Source: Sphaeramia orbicularis
Taxonomy: Eukaryota; Chordata; Actinopteri; Kurtiformes; Apogonidae
Direction of reading: 5' to 3'
NCBI RefSeq assembly: GCF_902148855.1
Contig: NC_043972.1
Location: 37,675,996-37,739,995 of the forward strand
Length of the DNA stretch: 64,000 nucleotides
Position numbers and translations under genes: made by a program. Under the pieces are notes generated by a model, which was given only the letters and a program-made list of their open reading frames with translations, made no database searches and was not told the DNA's origin. Below, in pieces: positions 21,728 through 34,910 of this stretch; the stretch's first letter is position 1, and every line of letters begins with the position of its first letter.

Positions 21728-24117
21728 TCAGACAGCCACTGAGTTGGAAGTGTCCGCAGACTCAGACCAAAAGGAGCTTCTTCTACTGCTTGCAGCAGAT
21801 TGGACGCTTATCTTCATCTTGCAGCCGAAAGCCCTCAGGATGTCCATAAGCTGACGCCGAAACTTGACCCCCACAAAGGCGTACAGGATCGGATTGAGGC
21901 TGCAGTGCATGTAACCCACAGATGAGGTGATTATCTTGGCTTTCTCCAGAGATGTTCTGACTCCACAGCCATCACTGCTGTTGGCCGATTTAAGAGTGTC
22001 CACCATGAGCGTGATGTTGTACGGCAGCCAGCAAAGAAAGAAGACCACCACAACGGCCACTATGACCCTGAAGGCCTTCTGCTTTTGGAGACCCTGGGAG
22101 CCACACCTCAGCCTCCTCAGAATGCAGGAGTAACAGAAGATCAGAATGGCTGAAGGCAGGAGGAAGCCAATGACGTGGTAGAGCAGACGTGATGCGAAAC
22201 GCCAGTTGGTGACCGCCTCAGAGCCATAAATGAAGTAATCACGAATACACTCGGTTCTGTTGCGTCGGGTGTCCATGGAGGCGCTCAGAAAGATCCAGTC
22301 AGGGATGGACAGGAGCAGGGAGAAGAGCCACACTGCCAGGCAGCTGATGTGAACCACCAAGGGGTTCCTGCGGGAGTACATCTGGGTAGCATGGACGATT
22401 GACAGGTAGCGGTCCAGACTGATGCAGGCCAGGAGAAAGATCCCACAGTAAAAATTGATCTAAGTGGGGAAAGAAATCAGACAAACCAAAGACAAGTGAA
22501 TCTTTTTGCCATTATTATTTATTTAATAAAGAGCATTCGGTTAGTAATAGAGCATCCTTCCTCTGGGGAAATATATATTGAATAGACTGTATTGTGGCTT
22601 TGTTCTATGTGGGATGGACTTGTAGAGGATATAAGAGATTATTTCTTCATTTTGTTAGATTTAAACATGTTTATTGTATATTTAATTTGTAGCCCAATCA
22701 CACTTTCTCTGAGATCCTGCAGGTCTGTGAATTCTTCCTTCTATTCATTTCTATATTGTTAGTGATTCATCGTCTTTACTTTGTTAAACTAAATTTTTTT
22801 TACTTCTGCACATTAGTATGTATACAGTCAGGTCTGCGTGTATTTGGACAGTGACACGATGACATGAATGTTTTGTGTCTCTAGTCTCCTCTGTACACCA
22901 CCACAGTGGATTTGAGATGAAACAATCAAGATGTGATTGAAATGTGGACTTTCAGCTTTAATTCAAGGGGTTTAACCTCCTAAGACCCAGGAAATGTCAG
23001 CAAAGTACAAGCTTTTTTGGGTTTTTATTAAATAAGTGCCAAGATTGGAAACATCATGATGCAACAGTTTTTTCAGATGCAGTTTTTACATTTTTATGGA
23101 ATGTCCTTTGTGGTGGACAGTTTTCTTTCTTTTTTTTTTTTTTTTAGTGTAAAGTTGTGAAACTCTTGTCCACAAATGTGGGCAGAAAACCTATAGCTGG
23201 GTCTTAGGAGGTTAACAAAATACTGCATTAACTGTTGAGGAATTAGCTCAAAAGTAATCAGACAATCTGACTGACACCCAGTGTCATGTCCGGATGTGTC
23301 CTGTTCCCTGGTTATTCACTGATAAATGAAGCAGATGAAAGGTCTGGAGTTGATTTCAGATGTTGAATATTCATTTACTAAACATTCACTGGAATTGTCA
23401 ACACAAGTTCCAAAGAGGTGTCAGTGCAAGTGGAGGTCATCATTTTGTAAAAAAAAAAAAAAAAAAAACAAGATATATCAGAGCAAAGATAAATCTTGAG
23501 GAGTGGAAAAATCAACAATTTCATGCATTCTTAAGAGACAGAACCCACTGGCGAGATCAGCAGCACCATAGTAGTCTTAGCTGGTCCAATTGTTTTGAGC
23601 CTGTGATAATGGGACTGTGTTTAAATATTTAAATGGTTATATTTTCTAAACAGTAAATGCAATATTTTTGTTAAACCCCTTGAATTACTTGATTGCATAT
23701 GAACAGATTTGTGTGACTTACCGTGAAAACAGCTCCATTGATCTTGCACAGGGGAGTCCCAAAGATCCATCCGTCAGGATTTGCAGACTCTGCAGCCCAG
23801 AAGGGCAGCGTCACCAGCAGCAGGACATCTGCGATACACAGGTGTAGGATGAAGGTGTCTGTCACACTCCAGAACTTCCTGCTGCGAGCCAAAACTCCCA
23901 GGAGCACTCCATTTCCCAAGACTCCCACGACAAACACGATAGAGTACAGAACCGGGATGAACAAAGCCCCGAACTGTATGTCTTCTTCTGAGTCACACAC
24001 ATCCCCTCCTCCACAACAGTCCCCATCCCCTGAGGATGAATTGTTGTCATACAAGTCATCTAAGCCGTTCAAGAGCCCCGCATAATCATCAGACATGGTG
24101 ATTTTATAGTTTTCCAT
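21728..24117 (-). CDS. cxcr3: CXCR3 chemokine receptor (receptor 3)
   Basis: A signalling chemokine receptor at the plasma membrane. Minus-strand coding exons are 24117-23722 (donor complement at 23716-23721) and 22459-21728 (acceptor complement at 22460-22461), 132 + 243 = 375 aa, phase 0. The start at 24117 (MENYKIT) is the first ATG after the acceptor; MSDDYAG at 24096 is an alternative. The acidic N-terminus (LDDLYDNNSSSGDGDCC) carries likely sulfation and glycosylation sites. Conserved motifs include TLPFW in TM2, INFYCGIFLLACISLDRYLS with DRY at 148-150, CWLPYN in TM6, and NPILYAFVGVKFRR in TM7. N-terminal and ECL3 cysteines are present, and the C-tail is serine rich. It is intact and of normal family length, so it is the likely active counterpart of receptor 2. 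It resembles fish Cxcr3.1/3.2; the exact paralogue is unresolved. Confidence 0.88.
22825..23690. mobile_element. Tc1-like element in receptor 3 intron
   Basis: The left end CAGTCAGGTCTGCGTGTATT follows TA (22823-22824) and runs into a CAATCAAGATGTGATTGAA and TTCAGCTTTAATTCAAGGGG arm. The right part (about 23640-23690) holds the inverse of that arm, ending CCCCTTGAATT, so the outermost right terminus is lost. No transposase frame is visible. It fills most of intron 1 (22460-23721) and hosts a piggyBac-type MITE. Confidence 0.65.
22972..23215. mobile_element. piggyBac-type MITE nested in Tc1-like element
   Basis: TTAA at 22972-22975 and 23212-23215, with near-perfect inverted ends TTAACCTCCTAAGACCCAG and its complement. 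The element is 244 bp and non-coding. It splits the Tc1-like arm between AAGGGGT and AACAAAATA. Confidence 0.85.
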
Positions 24118-24319
24118 CGGTGAACAGGGACTGAAACACAAGAAAATGTTAACATTAGTTGAGGATATTTCAGTCTTTTATGTCAAATAACATCAAGAGT
24201 GAAATTCACATAAAATAAAGAAAAGAGAGTGGTAGAAATATCATTTACATATGTTTTTCTGTGCTTATTTATTATTATTGTGTTTATTGAGTTCTACATT
24301 GTATGTTTTTCTGTTGTAT

Positions 24320-24402
24320 CTTATTTTATCTTATCTTATCTTATCTTATCTTATCTTATCTTATCTTATCTTATCTTATCTTATCTTATCTTATCTTATC
24401 TT
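24320..24402. repeat. TTATC pentanucleotide microsatellite
   Basis: About 16 tandem TTATC units, upstream of receptor 3 exon 1. Immediately after lies a LINE-like tail (about 24470-24535, CAGTAAAGTCTGTCTGTC). Confidence 0.9.
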
Positions 24403-24564
24403 AAAAGAGAATAGTTGTAACCATAACTAAATTGACCTATAGGAACAAATTTGAAGTCTCATCCACATGGTGGTGCCACAATTCCCCAGTTTGGGATCAG
24501 TAAAGTCTGTCTGTCTGTCCGTCTGTCTGTCATATTGAAACATTTGTTTTTTATTTAATTATTG

Positions 24565-24628
24565 TTATGCCCCTGACCCTAGTGAGGATAAAGTGGGTTC
24601 AGAAAATGAATGAATGAATGAATGAATG
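24565..24628 (+). mobile_element. SINE 3' fragment
   Basis: Matches the last part of the SINE at 9635-10028 (TGACCCTAGTGAGGATAAAG and GGTTCAGA) with a GAAT tail. It is 5'-truncated. Confidence 0.75.
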
Positions 24629-25394
24629 AAAATTTTGTTATTCTAAATGTTGGAGTTAAATGGTGTTTTTGGTAATGTAGGCCCGGTATACCAAAATTGG
24701 CATACTTCATTGAGTAGAAACCAAATTAATAACTCTGAAGCTTAATGCTATGACATCTGATATGCTCTAAGACTTTGCCTCTTTGACTAAAATCTCATTT
24801 CCATCTGTAAGTGCCAGTTGCTTGGACCATTTTATGCTCAACTGGCATTTGAGGAAGAGAAATCAACTGCACAAGAACAAGAGGAAGCTGTTTTCGCACT
24901 ATTTGCACCACCATGAGGCACCACTGAAGTAAGTATCACATCATCACTACATCTGCATTTAGTTACCTATTTTAGCCACACTGAAACAACCAGAGTTTCA
25001 AAGATGATTAACTCCTGCTGTCATTTTCCTGTTTGTAAATCATTCCATAAATGCTACATGCTTTGAGTGAACGACAAAAATGGGACACATTGCCAACTTG
25101 CCAACCACATCACAGTCTATGTTGTGGTTGCCACTGTGCACTCAAATTGTCAAAACACACAAAAAGGATTGAATGAAGAAAAATTAAGCAGACTGTGTTG
25201 TATCACAGGTTCACTTGTGTTTATCAGTGATCAGTTTAAGCAAGAGCTTCATATACATGTATAACAGGCGCACTGATAATTCTCAAATAAAAATAATAAA
25301 GGATGATACATGCACAGTATCCAAACCTTCCAAATAAAGAATAACACAGGCAACACATAAAATACAAGATGCAGTTGCAGACAGTATAACTTAC

Positions 25395-25450
25395 CCAGAT
25401 GTCAGTCAGTATCCTTCACTGAGCAGGATCAGAGGCAAATGAGCCACTTG
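25395..25450 (-). other. Possible untranslated first exon of receptor 3
   Basis: On the minus strand the sequence GACATCTGG is followed by GTAAGT (complement of 25389-25394), a consensus donor. It could splice to the acceptor at about 24130 just upstream of the receptor 3 ATG (TGTGTTTCAG). No in-frame ATG is contributed, so it would be 5' UTR. Inference from splice strength only; the upstream limit is a guess. Confidence 0.3.
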
Positions 25451-28559
<3,109 letters not shown>

Positions 28560-29340
28560 AACATCTGTACATGTGTGCCACATTTAAAATCTACTGGTAG
28601 TTTGTTCACCATGTTTGCTCTGGAGTCTGAGCTCAGCACACTGACCCAGTTCTATAGATCTAAGAGCACATTCATAGATGTGCATAAACCATTTACTGAT
28701 TTGTAGACAAGTAGCTCTACTATTAAATGTATTCTGTAACTCACTGGCAGCAAGTGTAAAGATTTTACAGATTTAATAATGTGTTTTCTTGTCCTGGTAC
28801 TGAATTAAACTCTAGCAATAGTATTCTGAATGGCCTGCTGGTGTTTCATGCTCTTTTTGGGAAGTCCAGTTAAAAAAACCGCTATAGTCACTGATACTAC
28901 GGAATGTGAAAGCAGTGATGCTTCTCTTGTTTTTTTTAATTCCCCAAACCCTAGATTCTTGATGCCTATAAGATAATAAAGAGATATTTTGGTGTGTGGC
29001 TTGTATAGCCACATCCCTTATCACATCATAGAGATTAGAGGTGTTAGCCAATGTAAATGCAAAAATCTCTGGGGAACAATTTTTATTTAAACACTGTTGA
29101 TGTGAGTCTATTGCTGCAGTCATCAGATCCACATATGTCTGTGTATTATTCAAGTGGCAAACTCTAGGGCTGAAAAGTGAAGCAGGAAGAAGGTATCTGC
29201 ATTAACTTGAATGTCCACTGGGGGCTAGATCCAAAACTGAATCAATGCCCATAGACCCCCATGTTAAAATGACTAACTACAGCAGGAATAAACATGTTAA
29301 CGGCCTGGTACAAAAAACACCTATGGTCTCTTTAATTCAT
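28560..29340. repeat. Probable dispersed repeats, names unknown
   Basis: The stretch about 28600-28900 (for example GGTACTGAATTAAACTC and TATTCTGAATGGCCTGCTG) and the stretch about 29210-29320 (CCCATAGACCCCCATGTTAA) resemble, from memory, sequences repeated widely in fish genomes. No termini, duplications or coding homology were established. The 113-codon open frame on the minus strand at 28812-29153 is not recognised as any protein. Confidence 0.3.
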
Positions 29341-30256
29341 TTTCTCCTAAATCATCTGCTTAGATTGTATCACATCCAAATGTGTTGTCTGTGTCTGTTT
29401 TGACTGACAGCTAGCGAAGCACGACATGAGGAACTCTTACATGTCTAATACTGCGTCTGAGATAGAGATCTAAAACATTAAAAAGAACCGATACTTCTTC
29501 TGACTCAGTATTCGGCTTTAGGTCATTTTTCACTTTGAGAAATGCTGTGCTTTTATAAAGGCTGTGGTGAGGTTCAACACCTGGTTGAGGTTTGTCAAAA
29601 TGACACCTTGAAGTTGCACCATTGCATGAAACAACTTTTGCAAGCTCTAAAAGGAGGATTTGAAGTTAGGATAAAGTTTGTAGCAGACCTTTCAAGGTTC
29701 TTTAGAGACTCTGGAAATGTTTTATAACAGCTAATCTATCTCTACTAGTATGGTTTAAAGGAGTCTGTGCATGGAGTGAAGGGTATAGATTACATTTAGA
29801 GAGCTATCATGTCTCTGTTGCACTGTTTAAATGCACTAACTAAAGTGTTTTTATGATGATTTGGTAAGGGGAAGAACAAAATATGTCTCTTGTTATGACA
29901 AAATTCATTTCAGACTTGTAGTGCTGCTGCCACCTGCATCCCTCACATTTTAACATGAGTTAAACTGTATTTCAACCCATCTATGCCTGTCAACTTGATG
30001 TAGGATGTGGCTGACTGCAGTTTCTTTGGAAGATTTAATAAAGCAATGTAACACGTTGCCATGACAGTTAAAATGCAGTTGCATAACTGGCACACTGGCT
30101 CCATCTGTTGGATATATTTGCACCATAAACTAATGCAACACCATAACAGAACATGATTCTGTAAAAAGGTGATTATATTGTGTGTGTGAGTGTGAGAGTT
30201 TTAAATTAGTCATCATTTAAAGTGGCCACAATAAATTACAAAAAAAAAAAACAAGA
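29341..30256. other. Intergenic, nothing recognised
   Basis: No exon, repeat boundary or family-like translation was seen. Confidence 0.4.
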
Positions 30257-30463
30257 AAAGCACTCGGAGACCTCCGCCAAGGCCAATCAGTGGGCCCCCC
30301 CCCGTGGGCCACACCCCACCCCCTACCCCCGATCACCACCAAAATTTAATCATTTCTTCCTTGTGCCAGTGTCAACATTTCCTGAAAATTTCATGAAAAT
30401 CTGTCCATAACTTTTTGAGTTATCTTGCTAACACACAAACAAACACGCATGCACACAAGGCAG
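30257..30463. repeat. Dispersed repeat family A, copy 2 (left part)
   Basis: Begins GCACTCGGAGACCTCCGCC and carries the shared body (CACCACCAAAATTTAATCAT). It is cut by the hAT-like insertion beginning at 30464. The missing right end (CAATACCTCCTGGCAGAGG) reappears near 34134-34170, about 3.7 kb away, showing that everything between arrived later. Confidence 0.75.
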
Positions 30464-31186
30464 TCCCTCCAGGAATTCGCGTTGTTGCGATCGCAACTAT
30501 TAATGCAAATTCAACCAATCAACACGAATTTTCTGCAAATTTGACTAATCACCTTAGCCCCCTTTCGCCCACCCATGTCTACATGACATGTACATCATCA
30601 CATTCACGTCCTTGTTGATGGTTCAGAAGATGAAGATATGTGCGATTCAAAACACTCATATTTACTGACAAATATCACTGCCAAAGTTCGTGCAAGTCAG
30701 TTTCCAGATGTGTTCCACAAAAGCGGAAGTATACTGTTCTGCACTGCCTGCAATATTGTGGTGGAACACGAACGAAAGTGGCCGCTCCACAGACACTTTT
30801 CAACCACAAAACATGCAAAGAGAACGGCTGAAACTGGAAGAGGAAAGACGAGACAAGACCCAATGACAGAGGCTGTTGGATCCAGAACAACAGCAGGAGC
30901 TGAAAGGGTCAAGGTTAGTGCAGATCTACTCTATAAGGCAATAGAAGAGAAGAAGAAAGAACCTGTGGAGGCATGCTTTCCTTTCTGTGTGTTGTGCGTG
31001 TGTGTGTGTGCGCGCATGCATGTGTATGTGTGTGAGGGAGTGCGAGCGCAAGTCTGTGTGTGGAGTTAAAAAACGAGCTCACAAACGAAAATAGTCATTA
31101 AACTTGGTGTTAATATTAATGTTTAGTCTTATGTGTTAGATAGAAAGCAACCCAAGTTTGGCTGCACTGTGTGCCTGTCTGTGTGT

Positions 31187-31268
<82 letters not shown>

Positions 31269-31812
31269 GTGTGTGTGTGTGTGTATGTAACCCATCTAAC
31301 CCTAACCCTAAATATACTACTATATCATTAAGGAAGCAAAAGTCATATGTTGTGTTGTATAAATGTGAGATGGGGGTGGGATTTAATAAGTTTTCTTCTT
31401 CCCACTCCTTTTTGAGCAGTACATATTGAATTTATTTTGTTATTACTAGTGTACATGGCTATTGTTATTTTGTCTTGATCATCTTTATTAATGTACTTAC
31501 TCGGATATTAGTTCCTTGTACACAAAAAATGTTTAAATTTTTCTTCTGCTCCAAATAAATGAATGAATGAATGAATGAAAAAAAGCCTGTTTTGTTAAAA
31601 ATCATTGCTTCCTGGTGCTTTTTAAGGCAAAAAATTCAAAAAAGACTGTTCTAGGTCATCTGCAAATGCCCATGTTCCTGTGACTTTAATAAATGAAGCC
31701 TCAAATCATTGCAACTTTCACCGCAATTTTTTGGAAAAGCTGCCACAAAATCAGGCATTTTAGGCTGCAAAAATAATTTTAAAAAATCCCGCAAAATCCC
31801 GGAGGGACTGAT
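30464..31812 (+). mobile_element. hAT-like transposon with CGGBP1-like zinc finger
   Basis: Ends CAGTCCCTCCAGGA (30464) and, inverted, TCCCGGAGGGACTG (to 31812). An ATG at 30638 opens a frame whose segment LFCTACNIVVEHERKWPLHRH followed by F and TTKHAKRTAE aligns by eye with the hAT-derived BED-like finger of CGGBP1 (CxxC, then H and H). The frame ends in low-complexity sequence and no catalytic domain follows, so this is a fragment. A TG microsatellite (about 31180-31283) lies inside. Parent clade and flanking duplication are not fixed. Confidence 0.6.
31180..31283. repeat. TG dinucleotide microsatellite
   Basis: About 50 TG units with rare CG or AT interruptions, inside the hAT-like element. 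A few CCCTAA units follow near 31301-31311. Confidence 0.95.
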
Positions 31813-31958
31813 TATTTTTGTACTGCATGTATTTGGATGAAAGTGATGTTCTACATTGCATTTTTGTATATATAAGTTATTTATTATAAAAAATGCTTGC
31901 TATAACTGTGTAACAGCACAACAGGAAAGAGAAAAACTAAGGATCAGGCTCTCAGGTT

Positions 31959-33874
31959 GTGTGACCCTATGCTCTCATTGGCTGACGTTCTGTGATGCTG
32001 TGCTCTGATTGGCTGGTGTTTTGTGATGCTGTGCTCGCATTAGCTGATGTGCTGTGATTCTGCGCTCTCATTGGCTGGCGTTCTGTGACGCTGCGCTCTC
32101 ATTGGCTAGTGTTCTGTGATGCTGCGCTCTCATTGGCTGATTTTCTGTGACGCTCTGCTCTGATTAGCTGGCATTCTGTGACGCAACGTTCTTATTGGCT
32201 GGTGTTCTGTGATACTGCGCTCTTATTGGCTGACGTTCTGTTACACTGCACTCTCATTGGCTGGTGTTTTGTGACGCTGTGCTCTTATTGGCTGGCATTC
32301 TGTGTCGCAGCGCTGTCATTGGCTGATGTTCTGTGATGCTGTGCTCGCATCGGCTGGCGTTCTGTGACGCTCCGCTCTCATTGGCTGATGTTCTGTGACG
32401 CTCCACTCTCATTGGCTGACGTTCCGTGATGCTACGCTCTCATTGGCTGATGTTCTGTGACGCTGCACTCTGATTGGCTGATGTTCTGTGAGGCTCCACT
32501 CTGATTGGCTGGCGTTCTGTGACACTATACTTTCATTGGTTGGTGTTCTGTGACACGTTGCTCTCATTGGTGGACGTTCTGTGATGCGCCGCTCTCATTG
32601 GCTGACGTTCCTTGATGCTACGCTCTCATTGACTGGCGTTCTGTGACGCTGCGCTCTGATTGGTTGATGTTCTGTGATGCTGCGCTCTCATTGGCTGACG
32701 TTCTGTGACGCTGTGCTCTCATTGGCTGACGTTCCGTGATGATACACTCTCACTGGCTGACGTTCTGTGACACTGCACTCTGATTGGTTGATGTTCTGTG
32801 ATGCTCAGCTCTCATTGGCTGACGTTCCATGATGCTACGCTCTTATTGGCTGGCATTCTGTGACACTGCGCTCTCATTGGCTGACGTTCTGTGATGCTGC
32901 GCTCTCACTGGCTGATGTTTTGTGATGCTGCGCTCTCATTGGCTGATGTTCTGTGACGCTGTGCTCTCATTGGCTGGCATTCTGTGACTCTGCGTTCTCA
33001 TTGGCTGGCATTCTGTGACGCTGCGCTCTCATTGGCTGGCGTTCTGTGACGGGGCGCTTTCATTGGCTGACGTTCTGTGAGGCTCCGCTCTGACTGGCTG
33101 CCGTTCTGTGACACTCCACTTTCATTGGCTGATTTTCTGTGACGCTCCGCTCTGATTAGCTGGCGTTCTATGATTCTGCGCTCTCATTGGCTGGCCTTCT
33201 GTGACGCTCTGCTCTCATTGGCTGATGTTCTGTGACGCTGCGCTCTGATTGGTTGATGTTCTGTGACGCTGCGCTCTCATTGGCTGGCGTTTTGTGACGC
33301 TCTGCTCTCATTGGCTGACGTTCCATGACGCTACGCTCTCATTGCCTGACGTTCTGTGACGCTGCGCTCTGATTGGTAGATGTTCTGTGACGCTGCACTC
33401 TCATTGGCTGGCGTTCTGTGACGGGGCATTCTCATTGGCTGACATTCTGTGATGCTCCGCTCATATTGGCTGCCGTTCTGTGACGCTATGCTCTCATTAG
33501 TTGGTGTCCTGTGACGCTGCGCTCTCATTGGCTGATTTTCTGTGATGCTCCACTCTCATTTGCTGGCATTCTGTGATGCTACACTCTCATTGGCTGGCGT
33601 TCTTTGACTCTGTGCTCTCATTGGCTGATTTTCTGTGACGCTGCACTCTCATTGGCTGGCGTTCTGTGACACTGCGCTCTCATTGGCTGATGTTCTGTGA
33701 TGCTGCGCTCTGATTGGTTGATGTTCTGTGATGCTGCGCTGTCATTGACTCACGTTCTGTGACACTGCGCTCTCATTGACTCACGTTCTGTGACGCTCCA
33801 CTCTCATTGGCTGGCTTTTTGTAACGCTCCGCTCTGATTGGCTGGTGTTCTGTGACACTCTGCTCTCATTGGCA
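31959..33874. repeat. 31-bp minisatellite, about 60 units, CCAAT-box-bearing
   Basis: The unit is close to TGTGACGCTGCGCTCTC followed by ATTGGCTGACGTTC, 31 bp, repeated for about 1.9 kb with a constant period (for example unit starts at 33014 and 33045). Units differ by a few substitutions, mostly CG to TG or CA, as expected from CpG decay. Most units hold ATTGGCT, the inverted CCAAT box (AGCCAAT) bound by NF-Y. Minus-strand frames across it give Arg/Thr/Ser-rich repeats and are artefacts. It is bracketed by two copies of the hAT-like element's 3' end. Confidence 0.93.
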
Positions 33875-33894
33875 GCTCAAAACAAATAAATGAA

Positions 33895-34132
33895 TGAATT
33901 AAAAAAAGCCTGTTTTGTTTAAAATCATGGCTTCCTTGTGCTTTTTAAGGCTAAAATCTCAAGAAAGACGGTTTTAGGTCATTTGCAAATGCCCATGTTC
34001 CTGTGACTTTAATAAAAGAAGCCTCAAATCATTGCAACTTTCACTGCAATTTTTTGGAAAAGATGCCGCAAAATCAGGTATTTTAGGCCACAACAATCCA
34101 AAAAAAAATACTGTGAAATCCTGGAAGGACTG
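33895..34132 (+). mobile_element. Second copy of the hAT-like 3' end
   Basis: This region (AAAAAGCCTGTTTTGTT through CTGGAAGGACTG) repeats 31582-31812 with minor differences, in the same orientation, and is followed directly by the rest of family A copy 2. The 3' end therefore exists twice, once on each side of the minisatellite. Confidence 0.8.
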
Positions 34133-34234
34133 ACAAAGCAACACAATCACAATACCTCCTGGCAGAGGAAACAATGTTCAGAGGCTACAGCTGAATAATG
34201 TAATAATTGTCATGCCATAATGCAAATATGAACA

Positions 34235-34468
34235 AGAAAAGCACTCGGAGAGCGCAGACCTCTGCCAAGACAGATCCCCCCCACACTGGATCACCACCAA
34301 AATTTAGTCATTTCTTCCTTGTGCCAGTATCAACATTTCCTGAAACTTTCATGAAAATCTGTCCTTAACTTTTTGAGTTATCCTGCTAACAACAAACAAA
34401 TAAACACGCAAACATGCAAACAAACACACAAAGCAACGCGATCACAATACCTCCTGGCGGAGGTAATA
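34235..34468. repeat. Dispersed repeat family A, copy 3
   Basis: Near-complete copy with GCACTCGGAGAGCGCAGACC at the left and CCTCCTGGCGGAGG at the right. It shows what the uninterrupted right half of copy 2 looked like (ACACAAAGCAACGCGATCAC). Confidence 0.8.
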
Positions 34469-34910
34469 ATATTGCTATGGCAAAAAAGGAAAAATTTTGG
34501 AACACACTGATAGTAGTGGTGGTCCCAAAACATTAGTCTGTTCATGCCATTAAAATGGATTCAAACTATCAGTGTGATCCAGGTGTTTCTCTATTCTTAT
34601 TCTACCATAAAATGTTATGGATTTTAGCTAAAGGAATTGAAAACACTCATCTAGGGGATTCTGATTGCGATACTGAGTCAAAAAATTCAATTACATGCCT
34701 AAAATACAAAAAAATATATTGTGAAATGGAATTCGTCAAAAATAAACAATGGGAAATAACACTTTTTCTCCAAGTTTTAACACACTTTCTTTTTTTATTA
34801 TTAATTCATTTTATATCGTTTGTATTCTATTTTAATATGAATAAACACTTTTTGAAGTACACCATCATTTAGCCTCTTTGATATCTAATCTAAATGTGAT
34901 GAGATAAGAC

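Noticed and set aside
28812-29153. 113-codon open frame on the minus strand
   Set aside because: No recognisable domain, no paired splice sites, and it overlaps probable dispersed repeats.
31295-31312. Telomere-like CCCTAA units
   Set aside because: Only two to three units following a TG microsatellite; too short for an interstitial telomere.
33331-33528. Open frame encoding a repetitive Arg/Thr/Ser/Gln-rich protein on the minus strand
   Set aside because: It is the translation of the 31-bp minisatellite; no start context or splice sites support a gene.
31959-33874. Could the long 31-bp array be a CRISPR array?
   Set aside because: Units are contiguous with no unique spacers, lie in a vertebrate genome, and vary by point substitution. 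It is a minisatellite.
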